Notes: generated by a model from the sequence alone, not told the origin. 61,484 nt of DNA from Candidatus Choladousia intestinavium (GCA_018712785.1 DVGK01000031.1:1-61484), one strand, 5' to 3'; shown: positions 7,596 through 16,175, counted from the stretch's first letter. Numbers and translations: made by a program.

Positions 7596-7638
7596 GGAAG
7601 TGGTTTACATAATATTATTATGTAAACCACTTCCTTTT
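7596..7638. other. Second palindrome sharing the dif-like core arms
   Basis: Perfect 18-base arms (7596-7613 and 7617-7634) around ATT, followed by TTTT on the plus strand. The inner 12 bases of each arm (GGTTTACATAAT and its complement) are identical to the palindrome at 6050-6086; the outer parts differ. The T run faces away from dtd, so it would not end dtd transcription well. It may be a recombination site or a terminator for plus-strand reading. Confidence 0.55.
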
Positions 7639-7648
7639 GCACTGTCTT

Positions 7649-8086
7649 TCAGCTCTCCAGCAGGATGGTAAACGGCCCGTCATTGCACAGGCGGACCTTC
7701 ATCTCCGCACCGAAGATCCCGGTCTCCACTATGGGTACCTGTTCCCGGCATCGTTGGATGATATACTCATACAGCTTTCGGGCGGTTTCTGGATCTCCCG
7801 CTTCTGTGAAGGAAGGCCGGTTGCCCTTGGTACAGTTGGCGTACAGCGTAAACTGGGAGATCAGGAGAAGCTCGCCCTTTACATCCTTCAGGGAGAGATT
7901 CGTCTTGCCCTCCGGATCCGCGAAGATCCGCAGGCCCAGCATTTTTTTCACCAGCTTATCCGCCTCCGCCCGGGTATCTTCCTTTCCCACTCCGATCAAT
8001 ACCAAAAATCCCTTTCCAATGGAACCAACCACTGCGTTTTCCACTTCTACAGAAGCGTCTGTAACTCTTTGAATAACGAATTTCAT
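7649..8086 (-). CDS. dtd: D-aminoacyl-tRNA deacylase
   Basis: Removes D-amino acids wrongly attached to tRNAs, a cytoplasmic proofreading step. The protein begins [15 protein letters not shown] and carries the two family signatures, SQFTLYA and [11 protein letters not shown], the latter near the C terminus, which form the active site. The length (145 residues) is normal. The ATG at 8086 is preferred over an in-frame GTG at 8098 because AGAAAGGTG lies just upstream of the ATG and overlaps the GTG. In many Clostridia dtd follows relA; here it is alone, next to the palindrome and permease relic. Confidence 0.93.
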   Translation of the reverse strand: MKFVIQRVTDASVEVENAVVGSIGKGFLVLIGVGKEDTRAEADKLVKKMLGLRIFADPEGKTNLSLKDVKGELLLISQFTLYANCTKGNRPSFTEAGDPETARKLYEYIIQRCREQVPIVETGIFGAEMKVRLCNDGPFTILLES

Positions 8087-8250
8087 ACTTTTTTTCACCT
8101 TTCTGTTTCTTCAGGCACAGGATATCAGGGTCACGAACCTGTCCCTTCGCCTCCGGCTCCGGTACGCTAAGGGTCCGGGCATATGGGCGGCGGTTCGGCT
8201 TGAACAGCAACGTCATGATACCACACACGAAAGAAAAGTTCCATCCGAGA

Positions 8251-8279
8251 TTGTAAAAAAGAAAGATTTCTGCTATGAT
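8251..8279 (+). promoter_or_regulatory. Sigma-A promoter of TtcA-like gene
   Basis: TTGTAA (8251-8256), 17 bases, TATGAT (8274-8279). The -10 box contains the ATG at 8275, so that codon cannot be the true start. A GC-rich hairpin, GCTGCC with GGCAGC (about 8306-8324), lies in the resulting leader. Confidence 0.65.
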
Positions 8280-8340
8280 TGATCAGAATCTTTACGAAAG
8301 GAAACGGCTGCCCTTATCCGGCAGCAGACCGATACAGAAT

Positions 8341-9117
8341 ATGAAATTACAGAAATTATTAAGCCTTACCCGCAAAGCCGTGGATGAATTTAAGATGATA
8401 CAGCCGAAAGACAGGATCGCCGTAGGGATTTCCGGCGGAAAGGACAGCATGGCTCTGCTGTATGCTCTCAGCGGCCTCAGACGCTTCTATCCCAGTCCTT
8501 TTGAAATCGAAGCTGTGACCGTCAGCCTGGGGTTTGAAAGCTTCGATCTGGAGCCTGTGAAGGCTCTGTGCCGGGAGCTGGGAGTTTCTTATACCGTGGT
8601 CTCCACCGATATCGGAAGGATTATTTTTCAGGACAGGAAGGAAGAAAATCCCTGCTCTCTCTGCGCCAAGATGCGCAAGGGGGCTTTTAATGAAAAGGCC
8701 AGGGAGCTGGGGTGCAATAAGATTGCCTACGCCCATCACAAGGACGATGTCATCGAGACCATGCTCATGTCGCTGATCCTGGAGGGAAGGTTCCACACCT
8801 TTTCTCCCGTAACCTACCTGGACCGGACGGAGCTGACCCTGATCCGCCCCCTGATCTACGTAGATGAGGCGGATGTAAAGGGCTTCATAAACAAATACCA
8901 GGTTCCCACAGTGAAAAATCCCTGCCCGGCGGACGGCTACACCCAGAGGGAGTACGCCAAGAATCTTTTGTCCCGGCTGAACCAGGAGCAGCCGGGAGCC
9001 AGGGAGAGAATGTTTACAGCTATCTTAAAGGGAAATTTTTCCGGCTGGGACAAAAGGACACCGAAAAAGAAAAGAGAAAAGTCACTGCCCTCTCCTACAC
9101 CTTCGGCAGACGCATAA
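8341..9117 (+). CDS. TtcA-family tRNA thiolase (PP-loop ATPase)
   Basis: Member of the TtcA/TilS PP-loop family; TtcA inserts sulfur at C32 of tRNA. The ATP motif SGGKDS is near residue 35, and a CSLC pair sits in the middle, as in the Fe-S-binding group of TtcA-like proteins. A third conserved Cys is in NPCPADG. An in-frame ATG at 8275 exists but lies inside the promoter, and homologues of this type start at MKLQKLL, hence this start. It is one of only three genes on the plus strand right of 6 kb, and its last 23 bases overlap the convergent pseudouridine synthase gene. The exact tRNA target is inferred. Confidence 0.85.
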   Translation: MKLQKLLSLTRKAVDEFKMIQPKDRIAVGISGGKDSMALLYALSGLRRFYPSPFEIEAVTVSLGFESFDLEPVKALCRELGVSYTVVSTDIGRIIFQDRKEENPCSLCAKMRKGAFNEKARELGCNKIAYAHHKDDVIETMLMSLILEGRFHTFSPVTYLDRTELTLIRPLIYVDEADVKGFINKYQVPTVKNPCPADGYTQREYAKNLLSRLNQEQPGARERMFTAILKGNFSGWDKRTPKKKREKSLPSPTPSADA

Positions 9118-10051
9118 GCAGTGACTGAAAATATTCCGGGAGAGGCGCGTTCACCTCGATATAGGTTCCGGCAGAAGGATGAATCAGCCCCAGGGTCATG
9201 GCGTGAAGCGTCTGCCCCTGCAGGCCCTTTACCGGGCATCTGGCCGGGCCGTATACCTCGTCTCCCAGAATGGGGTGGCCGATGCTTTTCATATGGACCC
9301 GGATCTGGTGGGTCCGGCCTGTTTCCAGCTGACATTCAATGTACGTATAGTCCCGGAACTGCTCCAGCACATGGTAGTGGGTGACAGCCGGCTTTCCGCC
9401 GGGAACGTCTGCCGCCATCTCCTTTCTGCGAATGGGATGCCGGCCGATGGAGGCCCTTACTGTGCCGTCCGCTTCCAGACGGCCATGGACGATGGCTCTG
9501 TATTTCCGGGTGATGGTGTGTTCCTTCAGCTGCTCTGCCACCTTAAGATGGGCCGCGTCGTTTTTGCAGGCCACCAGGGAACCGGTGGTGTTCTGGTCGA
9601 TCCGGTGGACAATCCCCGGACGGAGAACCCCCCCGATGCCGGACAGGCTGCCCTGACAGTGGTACAGCAGGGCGTTGACCAGGGTGCCGGAGGGATGTCC
9701 GGCCGCCGGGTGGACCACCATTCCCTTTGGTTTATTTACGAAGATCAGATCCTCGTCCTCATAGAGAATATCCAGGGGAATCGGTTCCGGCAGAATGTCT
9801 GCCGGCCGGGGCGGGGGCACGGCAAGGGTAATCTCCTCCCCCGGGCTGACCCGGAAGCTTGGCTTCACCGTCTTTCCGTTTACCTGCGCCCTCCCTTCTT
9901 TTACAAGCTTCTGAAGAAAGGAGCGTGTGCAGGAGGGACAGCTTTCTGCCAGAAAGGCATCCAGCCGCATCCCTTCCTGGGCAGGGCCCGGGGTAAGGGT
10001 ACAGACCTCCTCCGAAAGCAGCTCCCCTGCCGGCTTATCTCTCTCCATCAT
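9095..10051 (-). CDS. RluD-type 23S rRNA/tRNA pseudouridine synthase
   Basis: Converts uridine to pseudouridine in structured RNA. An N-terminal S4 RNA-binding domain (about 25-85) precedes the catalytic domain with the RluA-family motif, here HRIDQNTTG, in which the Asp is the catalytic residue. Most relatives read HRLDKDTSG, so the motif is slightly divergent but complete. TGRTHQIRVHM and GDEVYG are also present. The start overlaps the end of lspA by 17 bases and has a GGAGG site. It is the last gene of the sepF operon, the same order as lspA-ylyB in Bacillus. Confidence 0.9.
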   Translation of the reverse strand: MMERDKPAGELLSEEVCTLTPGPAQEGMRLDAFLAESCPSCTRSFLQKLVKEGRAQVNGKTVKPSFRVSPGEEITLAVPPPRPADILPEPIPLDILYEDEDLIFVNKPKGMVVHPAAGHPSGTLVNALLYHCQGSLSGIGGVLRPGIVHRIDQNTTGSLVACKNDAAHLKVAEQLKEHTITRKYRAIVHGRLEADGTVRASIGRHPIRRKEMAADVPGGKPAVTHYHVLEQFRDYTYIECQLETGRTHQIRVHMKSIGHPILGDEVYGPARCPVKGLQGQTLHAMTLGLIHPSAGTYIEVNAPLPEYFQSLLMRLPKV

Positions 10052-10583
10052 TCCTGCGGCCTCCTATCCTTTCTTCTTCTCCTTTTTTGCCCGGCAGCAG
10101 AAACGCGAAGCTGTCGTTTTTGTAATACGTAAGAAAGAGAAGGGCAAAAACAGCGACTCCAATACAGATATAACAGTCTGCCAGATTAAATACAGGGAAG
10201 TCGATCAGGGAAACGTACAGGAAGTCAATGACGTATCCGAACATCAGCCGGTCCAGCATATTTCCCGCGGCTCCGGCCCCGATGACCACGCATAAAATCT
10301 TCAGGGGCCTGTATCTTCGGTCCTCCGGCAGCCGGAGAAAGGTATACAGGCAGAGAAGAAGAATCAGGACAGCCGTAAGAATAAATACGCCCTGAATTTT
10401 ATCCAGCATACCGAAAGCAGCCCCGTCATTCTCCAGATAATAGAATTCAAAGACACCGGGAACCACCGGAATACCCGCGCTTCCCTTCAGATTTTCCACA
10501 GCCCAGTATTTTGAAGCCTGGTCGGCGCCCAGAAGAAAAAGAAGTCCAAGACAGCCTGACAGAATGGATTTGATTTTTTTCAT
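10035..10583 (-). CDS. lspA: Lipoprotein signal peptidase (signal peptidase II)
   Basis: Aspartyl protease of the membrane that removes signal peptides from diacylglyceryl-modified prolipoproteins. Four membrane segments can be traced. The two catalytic Asp motifs are GNMLDRL (followed by GYVIDF) and FNLADCYI. An ORF extends 16 codons further upstream, but GGAAGGGAAA precedes the ATG at 10583 and the protein then begins with the usual basic residues (MKKIKS). The C terminus is a Lys/Glu/Arg-rich cytoplasmic tail. It lies between aroB and the pseudouridine synthase gene. Confidence 0.93.
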   Translation of the reverse strand: MKKIKSILSGCLGLLFLLGADQASKYWAVENLKGSAGIPVVPGVFEFYYLENDGAAFGMLDKIQGVFILTAVLILLLCLYTFLRLPEDRRYRPLKILCVVIGAGAAGNMLDRLMFGYVIDFLYVSLIDFPVFNLADCYICIGVAVFALLFLTYYKNDSFAFLLPGKKGEEERIGGRRNDGER

Positions 10584-10634
10584 AAACAAATTTCCCTTCC
10601 TGAACAATTTCCGCGAACTTTCTATCGCCATAAT

Positions 10635-11741
10635 TTAAAAACAGTCCGCGTTTAACTGATTGACTGCCTTCAGCATCTCTTCGTCCGTTACCCCCTGATC
10701 TATATACGCCTTTCCGATTTTTTTCAGAAGGATGAAACGGACTCTGCCCCCGTTCATCTTCTTATCCTTTTTCGTGGCTTTTACAATCTCTTCCGAGGAG
10801 AGGCCGTCAAAGGAAATGGGCAGTCCGAAGCCCACGTTCATATCCCGGATTTCATAAAACTCTTCCTCACTTAAAAGTCCCCGTTCCCAGGAGATGTAAG
10901 CGGCGGCTACGCAGCCAAGAGCCACGCATTCTCCGTGCAGCAGCGTAAAATTCTTCAGCTTCTCGATGGCGTGGCCGATGGTATGGCCGAAATTCAGAAG
11001 GGCCCGCTCTCCTTTTTCCTCCGGGTCATGCTCCACCACTGTTTTTTTGATGATGCAGCTCTGATACACCAGATAGGCAAGGGCGTCCGTCTCCCGCTCC
11101 ATAATTTCATCCATATGTTCAATGGTCCATTCATAGTATGCGCTGTCCCGGATGAGCCCATGCTTTAAGACCTCTCCCATGCCGCTGGCGAACTGATTCT
11201 CCGGAAGAGTTTTCAGGGCGGAGAGATTGGCATACACCAGGCAGGGCTGGTGAAAGGCTCCCACCATGTTTTTATAGCCGTCAAAATCCACCCCCGTCTT
11301 TCCACCGATGCTGCTGTCGATCTGAGCCAGAAGGGTGGTCGGCACCTGAATGAAGGATATGCCCCTGAGATAGGTAGCCGCCGCGTATCCGGTGAGATCT
11401 CCCGTCACGCCGCCCCCCAGGGCCAGCAGGAAATCGTGGCGGTCAAAGCCTGCCTCAATCAGAACCTTATACAGGCTGCGCACCACGTCCAGGGTTTTGT
11501 TCTCCTCTCCCGCAGGAAACTGAAAGACTTCTGTTTTGCTGCAGGAATCCTCCGCGATCTTCCTGACCTCCTCAAGATACAGAGGAGCCACGTTGGAGTC
11601 CGTGACAATGCAGATCTTTCTGTCCCGGCAGTTCAGTCTCTCAAGCTCCTCCCCTAATTTGCCGAAGGAATCCTCCAGACAGATGTCATAGGAGAATTCC
11701 CCTTCTTTTTTTACTGTAATCCTTTTAATATCTTTGTTCAT
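10635..11741 (-). CDS. aroB: 3-dehydroquinate synthase
   Basis: Second step of the shikimate pathway: NAD- and metal-dependent cyclisation of DAHP to 3-dehydroquinate. The 368-residue protein has the NAD-binding GGGVTGDLTGYAA stretch, the PTTLLAQIDSSIGGKTGVD signature, and metal ligands in GEVLKHGLI, NFGHTIGHAIE and HGECVALG. No other aromatic gene is near, so aroB here is separated from its pathway and embedded between ylmH and lspA in the division operon. Length and motifs are complete. Confidence 0.95.
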   Translation of the reverse strand: MNKDIKRITVKKEGEFSYDICLEDSFGKLGEELERLNCRDRKICIVTDSNVAPLYLEEVRKIAEDSCSKTEVFQFPAGEENKTLDVVRSLYKVLIEAGFDRHDFLLALGGGVTGDLTGYAAATYLRGISFIQVPTTLLAQIDSSIGGKTGVDFDGYKNMVGAFHQPCLVYANLSALKTLPENQFASGMGEVLKHGLIRDSAYYEWTIEHMDEIMERETDALAYLVYQSCIIKKTVVEHDPEEKGERALLNFGHTIGHAIEKLKNFTLLHGECVALGCVAAAYISWERGLLSEEEFYEIRDMNVGFGLPISFDGLSSEEIVKATKKDKKMNGGRVRFILLKKIGKAYIDQGVTDEEMLKAVNQLNADCF

Positions 11742-11817
11742 CCTCTTCCTCCTGCTTATGAGCCTGAATCTTTGGTTCTGCCCGGCTGTAATTCACTCGG
11801 CGGACGCTTCTTCTGTT

Positions 11818-12588
11818 TTATATAAAACGTTCCGCCTGTACGATCCTGCGGCCCTTTTTCGTCTGGCCGCCTGCTCCCAGATAGCGGAAACGCCCCAGTC
11901 CCCGTACAGAGACCAGATCCCCCTCCTTTGGAATAAAGGCGTTTGAGGTAATCAGCCTTCCGTTCACGAAGACCTTTCCCTCCTGGATCAGCGAGAGCAG
12001 GCTGCTCCTGGAGGATTGAAAAGCTACAGACAGAAGGGCGTCAAGCCACAGGGAGGAGATGCTTCCCGTCACAGTCTCGGTCCTGGGCGTGTAGGTAAAA
12101 TCAGCCTCCCGACAGAGGGAACAGACCACAGAAGTTCTGCGGATTCTGGTAAGCTCCCGGCAGATCATTTCCCCTAAGGATTCATGGCAGAACAGATAAG
12201 CTTCCTCCTGAAGCACCGGGATATCGCCTGTCTTGCACCGGTCAATTCCCAGATTCATCAGGGCCCCCAGAATATCCCGGTGAGAAAGGGTCTCTGCGAA
12301 GCGGCTGTTCTTTGGCCGAATGTGCAGACAGGCAATGGGATATTCCGGTTTTGTCTCTTCATAAGAAAAAGCATCAGGAAGGAACGCGGCCATCTGACGC
12401 TCTGCTTGGTCATAACCGCCGAAGGTTCTCCAGGTAACCTGGGGAAAATTCCGCAGCGTGTCATGCAAGATATTCTGTTCATAGAGATTCAGGAAATCAG
12501 TGAACTGGGGACAGCCGGTCTGTTCCGCCCGCCTGGCCAGCTCACGGATTCTTTTTTGAAGTAATAACAGATCTTTTTCTTTTTCCAT
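11818..12588 (-). CDS. ylmH: YlmH-family S4 RNA-binding protein
   Basis: Homologue of YlmH of the sepF neighbourhood. In Bacillus YlmH binds 50S-peptidyl-tRNA complexes and can support ribosome quality control. The 256-residue protein has an N-terminal alpha/beta domain and a C-terminal S4 domain (about 180-240: ALLSVAFQSSRSSLLSLIQEGKVFVNG). It sits directly after sepF with a 12-base gap, as in many Firmicutes. Some relatives act near the division site, but only the RNA-binding fold is shown by sequence. Confidence 0.88.
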   Translation of the reverse strand: MEKEKDLLLLQKRIRELARRAEQTGCPQFTDFLNLYEQNILHDTLRNFPQVTWRTFGGYDQAERQMAAFLPDAFSYEETKPEYPIACLHIRPKNSRFAETLSHRDILGALMNLGIDRCKTGDIPVLQEEAYLFCHESLGEMICRELTRIRRTSVVCSLCREADFTYTPRTETVTGSISSLWLDALLSVAFQSSRSSLLSLIQEGKVFVNGRLITSNAFIPKEGDLVSVRGLGRFRYLGAGGQTKKGRRIVQAERFI

Positions 12589-12600
12589 GGAAGCTCCGCG

Positions 12601-13164
12601 TTAAAATCTTGTGCCGAAGGAGGGTACTTCAAAGGCTCCGTTCAGAATCTCCTGAAAATCCCCCGAAATGTCCACACTCTCCGGCGTGATGATAAATATG
12701 TAGTTGCTGATCTTCTGAAGGCTTCCGTGGATCGCGTAGCAGGAACCGGAGGAAAAGTCAATAATCCTCTGGGCAATGTCCAGATCCAGACCCTCCATAT
12801 TCAGCACTACGGTACACTCATCCAGAAGGGTTTCGGTGATCTCCCGGGCATCCTCCATGCTCTTGGGACGGATCACACAGACCTCCATCCCGCCGCTTTT
12901 CTTGGGACGCATCGGCGATATCTTGGAACTCTTCACGGTCTTCTGCTTGGGACGGGCCGAAGCAGTCTTCTCGGCTTTTGGCTCGGTTGTCTGGCGCGGA
13001 GGCTCCTCATAATCATCCTCTTCCTCACGACGGTTTAAGATCCGCTTCTTGGGACGCTCTTCCTCATAATCATCCTCATAGTCATCGTCCAGATAATCAT
13101 CGTCCTCAAAGCCTTCGTCATCGTTCAGTTTCATCGCGTTCAAAAACTTATCCAAAACACTCAT
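12601..13164 (-). CDS. sepF: Cell division protein SepF
   Basis: FtsZ-binding protein that anchors and aligns the Z ring at the membrane. The N-terminal amphipathic helix (MSVLDKFLNAMKL) is followed by a long acidic, disordered, Arg/Lys-spotted linker (about 15-95) and the globular SepF domain (about 95-185: PKSMEDAREITETLLDECTV, then LNMEGLDLDIAQRIIDF). The start is set at MSVL, five codons into a longer ORF, because GGGAGA lies at the right distance and the membrane helix should be terminal. It lies within the canonical ylmE-sepF-ylmH order. Confidence 0.95.
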   Translation of the reverse strand: MSVLDKFLNAMKLNDDEGFEDDDYLDDDYEDDYEEERPKKRILNRREEEDDYEEPPRQTTEPKAEKTASARPKQKTVKSSKISPMRPKKSGGMEVCVIRPKSMEDAREITETLLDECTVVLNMEGLDLDIAQRIIDFSSGSCYAIHGSLQKISNYIFIITPESVDISGDFQEILNGAFEVPSFGTRF

Positions 13165-13190
13165 ACTGTAATCTCCCATCTGATTCTGCG

Positions 13191-13892
13191 TTACACAGTA
13201 TAATCTCTTGCTCCAAAGATTCCGGTACCTACCCGAACCATGGTAGCGCCTTCTTCCACGGCGACCTCAAAATCGCCGGTCATACCCATGCTTAAATGAC
13301 GCATATTCACATTATCAATGTTTTTTGCCCCTATGTCAACAGATAATTTTTTCAAATTCCGGAAGTGAATCCGATTCTCCTCCGGATGCACCGTAAAAGG
13401 AGCGATGGTCATCAGACCTTCGATTCTTATATTCGGCAGCGTGCTGATCTCCCTGACAAAGGCCCAGACCTCCTCCGGCATAATTCCGAATTTGGACTCT
13501 TCCTTCGCCATATTTACTTCGATCAGCACAGGTATCACCAGGCCGTGCTTTCCGGCCTCCTCGCTGATCGCCTGGGCCAGCCGCGCCGAATCCACAGAGT
13601 GGATCATGCAGGCCTTATCAATGATGTATTTGATCTTATTTCTCTGCAGGTGGCCGATCATATGCCAGTGAATGTCTGAGGGCAGGCAGGGATATTTGTC
13701 CCGCATCTCCTGGGGCTTATTCTCTCCAAACTCCCGGACTCCCTCCTCATATGCTTCCTGAAGCATCTCTACAGGTTTGGTCTTGCTGACAGCGATCAGG
13801 GTTACCTCATTGGGATCTCTGCCGACTCTTTCACAGGCCATGGCGATCCGTGCTTCCACTTCTTTTAAATTCTCTTTAATCAATTCTGTCAC
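13191..13892 (-). CDS. Pyridoxal phosphate homeostasis protein (YggS/YlmE)
   Basis: PLP-binding protein of the COG0325 family (YggS/YlmE) that buffers free pyridoxal phosphate. The PLP lysine is in LIAVSKTKP (about residue 36), and LSMGMTGDFEVAVEEGATMVRVGTGIFG, broken here as LSMGMTGDFE and RVGTGIFG, is the phosphate-binding end. The ORF opens with a GTG abutting an AAGGAA site; a TTG three codons on is better spaced and may be the true start. It is the second gene of the sepF operon, as in Bacillus. Confidence 0.92.
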   Translation of the reverse strand: MTELIKENLKEVEARIAMACERVGRDPNEVTLIAVSKTKPVEMLQEAYEEGVREFGENKPQEMRDKYPCLPSDIHWHMIGHLQRNKIKYIIDKACMIHSVDSARLAQAISEEAGKHGLVIPVLIEVNMAKEESKFGIMPEEVWAFVREISTLPNIRIEGLMTIAPFTVHPEENRIHFRNLKKLSVDIGAKNIDNVNMRHLSMGMTGDFEVAVEEGATMVRVGTGIFGARDYTV

Positions 13893-13904
13893 TTCCTTAT
13901 TAGA

Positions 13905-15296
13905 TTAGTAGACAATCTCATCTACATCCACTTCCGACGCGTTCAAAACAATATAGTCATGAGCAGCCAGCCCGTAAGGATTGTTGCTCTCTACAATACA
14001 GTATTCTTCATTCTCGTCGATCACCGTGACCTCGCGGAACACGGCGTAGCCTTTATTGATATTATAGACGCCATGAAGCGTAACCAGGTTTTCATCCTGA
14101 ATCTGGTAGCTTCTCTCAGAGCCTTCCATGAGAATGTTGTCCCCGTCAGAGAGAAGGCTTTTATTTACCAGGTAAATCCCATCCTCATAGCTGTAGACAT
14201 TCGCCGTCATATATTCTGAAGAGGAAGAGCCGTCCGCGGAAAAATGCTCCACATGAAGGGTGATTTCCGATGTGGTTCCCTCATTGACGATCACGTATTC
14301 CTCCGGAATCTGATAAAATTCCTTTGACACAATAGCAGATGTAGGAATCTTCAGGCCGCTTCTGCGGTTTAGGATCAGCTCAATCTCCAGATAACGGTCC
14401 GCGGCATAGCGGACCAGGGAACTGTCCATGGTAATTTTTCCGAAGTATTCCCCGTTATTTTCCACCAGCTCAAAAGAAGAGCTGAAGGTCTGGTTATCCT
14501 TCAGAAACCGGAAGCGAATGGTGCTTGTGTCAGAAAGCTCTGTGGCCAGCGTCTGATCCAGAGGGAAATAGAGAAACCACTCTTCCTTTGTCACCAACTT
14601 GTAAATAGGGTCGCCGGTGCTTACCTGGCTGTTGGAGCGGAGATTCTGACTCTCATAGCTGTTCAGATCAAAGAGATCCGAATGAATCTCCTCTTCCGTA
14701 AGGCTCTCCAGTCCGTCCACAGAATATAAAACAAATCCGGATTCCGGCGCATTGCACTGGTTCAGAATGCTGGCCGAATCTCCGGAAAGACTCGCCGCGA
14801 TCTCAGACAGAGTTCCCTCCACGCTGGACTTCAGGTCATACGTCTTCTGAAAATTTTCGTCTGAAAAATTGATGGTGAAGCTGGAGATAATATCCTGAAG
14901 CCGCTGCTCATCCTCGCTGTCCAGTGAGAAATTATCATAGGATACGGCCTGTGCCGCGCCGCTATCGTCGATGGAGCAGACCGTGCTTCCGGCGGAAGCC
15001 TTGCTGCCTTCCCTGGCGTAATACTGCACGCTCCCGGACTGGGAGGCGTTTACCACGGTCTCCGTGCGCAGGGCCAGGGCATCGTAGCGATAGTTGCCGC
15101 TTAAAGTTCCTGTCACGACTTCGTAGGATGTTATATGGGTATCTGTCAGATACAGGATCACGCAAACTATCATATAGATAAATACCGTGCCAAACAGAAG
15201 GGTGCCCACATTAAAAAAGGAATACCTCCTGTATTTCGTTACTTTTTGATTCTTCGTTCGCTTCTTTATTACGGCTATGATTCTTCGCCTCCTCAA
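13905..15296 (-). CDS. HlyD-like membrane-anchored protein of the sepF operon
   Basis: Single-pass membrane protein of 463 residues or slightly less. A basic N terminus, a membrane helix (about 30-52) and a large outer part follow. A lipoyl/HlyD-type beta segment (VVNASQSGSVQYYAREGSKA) appears before and after a helical stretch (about 120-190), the layout of membrane-fusion proteins. No partner transporter is next to it, so its job is unknown; first place in the sepF operon suggests a link to division or the wall. The start is uncertain: the first in-frame codon is a TTG inside a GAGGAGG site. Confidence 0.75.
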   Translation of the reverse strand: MRRRRIIAVIKKRTKNQKVTKYRRYSFFNVGTLLFGTVFIYMIVCVILYLTDTHITSYEVVTGTLSGNYRYDALALRTETVVNASQSGSVQYYAREGSKASAGSTVCSIDDSGAAQAVSYDNFSLDSEDEQRLQDIISSFTINFSDENFQKTYDLKSSVEGTLSEIAASLSGDSASILNQCNAPESGFVLYSVDGLESLTEEEIHSDLFDLNSYESQNLRSNSQVSTGDPIYKLVTKEEWFLYFPLDQTLATELSDTSTIRFRFLKDNQTFSSSFELVENNGEYFGKITMDSSLVRYAADRYLEIELILNRRSGLKIPTSAIVSKEFYQIPEEYVIVNEGTTSEITLHVEHFSADGSSSSEYMTANVYSYEDGIYLVNKSLLSDGDNILMEGSERSYQIQDENLVTLHGVYNINKGYAVFREVTVIDENEEYCIVESNNPYGLAAHDYIVLNASEVDVDEIVY

Positions 15297-15309
15297 AATC
15301 TCATGGGTT

Positions 15310-15338
15310 ATTTTATCATGTTCACCACCTTGTTACAA
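15310..15338 (-). promoter_or_regulatory. Sigma-A promoter of the sepF operon
   Basis: Minus strand TTGTAA (plus 15333-15338), 17 bases, TAAAAT (plus 15310-15315), right before the HlyD-like gene. It should drive the run through to the pseudouridine synthase gene at 9095, as gaps are short or overlapping. Confidence 0.7.
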
Positions 15339-15422
15339 CTGTTCTTTGCATAAAATTCAAATTTCAGGTTAGACTAGTTAATGTTCTAATTCTATCATAC
15401 CGGCACCAAAGGAGGGAACGTT

Positions 15423-15632
15423 ATGAGCAAAGGACTCGACTATACAGCCCTTACTCTTGTGATTATCGGCGCTGTCAACTGGGGCCTGATTGGAATTTTC
15501 AAGCTGGACCTGGTGAATCTGCTGTTCGGGAATATGACCTGGATCTCAAGAGTTATCTATACCCTGGTGGGTCTGTCCGGTCTTTATCTACTGAGTCTTT
15601 ACGGCAGAGTCACAGCCATGGGAAGAGAGTAA
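15423..15632 (+). CDS. DUF378 small membrane protein
   Basis: A 69-residue protein with two membrane helices (about 8-28 and 40-62) and the DUF378 hallmark LVIIGAVNWGLIGIF. The family's function is unknown. A strong AAAGGAGG site precedes the ATG. It is a single gene on the plus strand between two minus-strand units and ends in its own terminator. Confidence 0.88.
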   Translation: MSKGLDYTALTLVIIGAVNWGLIGIFKLDLVNLLFGNMTWISRVIYTLVGLSGLYLLSLYGRVTAMGRE

Positions 15633-15645
15633 GGGACAAAGAATA

Positions 15646-15693
15646 AACGGGGGACTGCAATCTCTGTAAAATACTGCAGCCGCCCCGTTCTTT
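15646..15693 (+). terminator. Terminator after DUF378 gene
   Basis: ACGGGGG and CTGCA on the left pair with TGCAG and CCCCGT on the right, with small bulges, followed by a T-rich tail. It may also help end the convergent P-loop gene. Confidence 0.6.
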
Positions 15694-15712
15694 CACGCCT
15701 ATGTATTTTGAA

Positions 15713-16132
15713 CTATAATTCCGCTATAATCTGTTCTTTATATTTGTCGTCAATATGATCTCTCGTAACAGAGATGCTGATCACAAAGGTAATGCCGTAC
15801 TGTTCTCCAATCTCCTGAAGCTTGTCCAGCAGCGCCCCGGCCTGCTCTTCATCCGTCTTGGCAATCGTCAGAAAGCTGTCAAGATACATCTGCTCCAGAT
15901 CATGATCCTGTGAGATAACTCCATAGAGGAAACCTATAAACTCCTGGCTGGAAGCCAGATTAAAACTGGATACATCTATCAGCCGTACTTTATTGTTCAG
16001 CTCATACATATGTTTTGTGCTCTTGTCCAAATATACGATACTCCCATGAGCATTCTTTATCTCACTATTCACTTTGTCAAGAAGAATCTTTGTTTTGCCC
16101 TTTCCTTTTTCGCCTACGATTAACTGTATCAT
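15713..16132 (-). CDS. Small P-loop ATPase-like protein
   Basis: A 139-residue protein opening with a Walker A motif, GEKGKGKT (residues 7-14). IVYLD a little later could be part of the core sheet, and FVISISVTRDHI near the end resembles a sensor strand. No classical Walker B is evident. Related proteins in Clostridia are annotated as ATPases or PilT-like without known role. It has its own strong promoter and AGGAGGAGA ribosome site, so it is expressed alone. Function not recognised. Confidence 0.7.
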   Translation of the reverse strand: MIQLIVGEKGKGKTKILLDKVNSEIKNAHGSIVYLDKSTKHMYELNNKVRLIDVSSFNLASSQEFIGFLYGVISQDHDLEQMYLDSFLTIAKTDEEQAGALLDKLQEIGEQYGITFVISISVTRDHIDDKYKEQIIAEL

Positions 16133-16175
16133 GGTCCTCTCCTCCTTTAGTAGCGGATAAAATATTCATAAAACA

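Noticed and set aside
4966-7638. Prophage or conjugative element
   Set aside because: No phage structural, excisionase, relaxase or replication gene is present beside the recombinase; the flanks look chromosomal.
7956-8228. Minus-strand 90-codon ORF overlapping the dtd start
   Set aside because: It runs out of frame through dtd, has no family features, and dtd is unmistakable.
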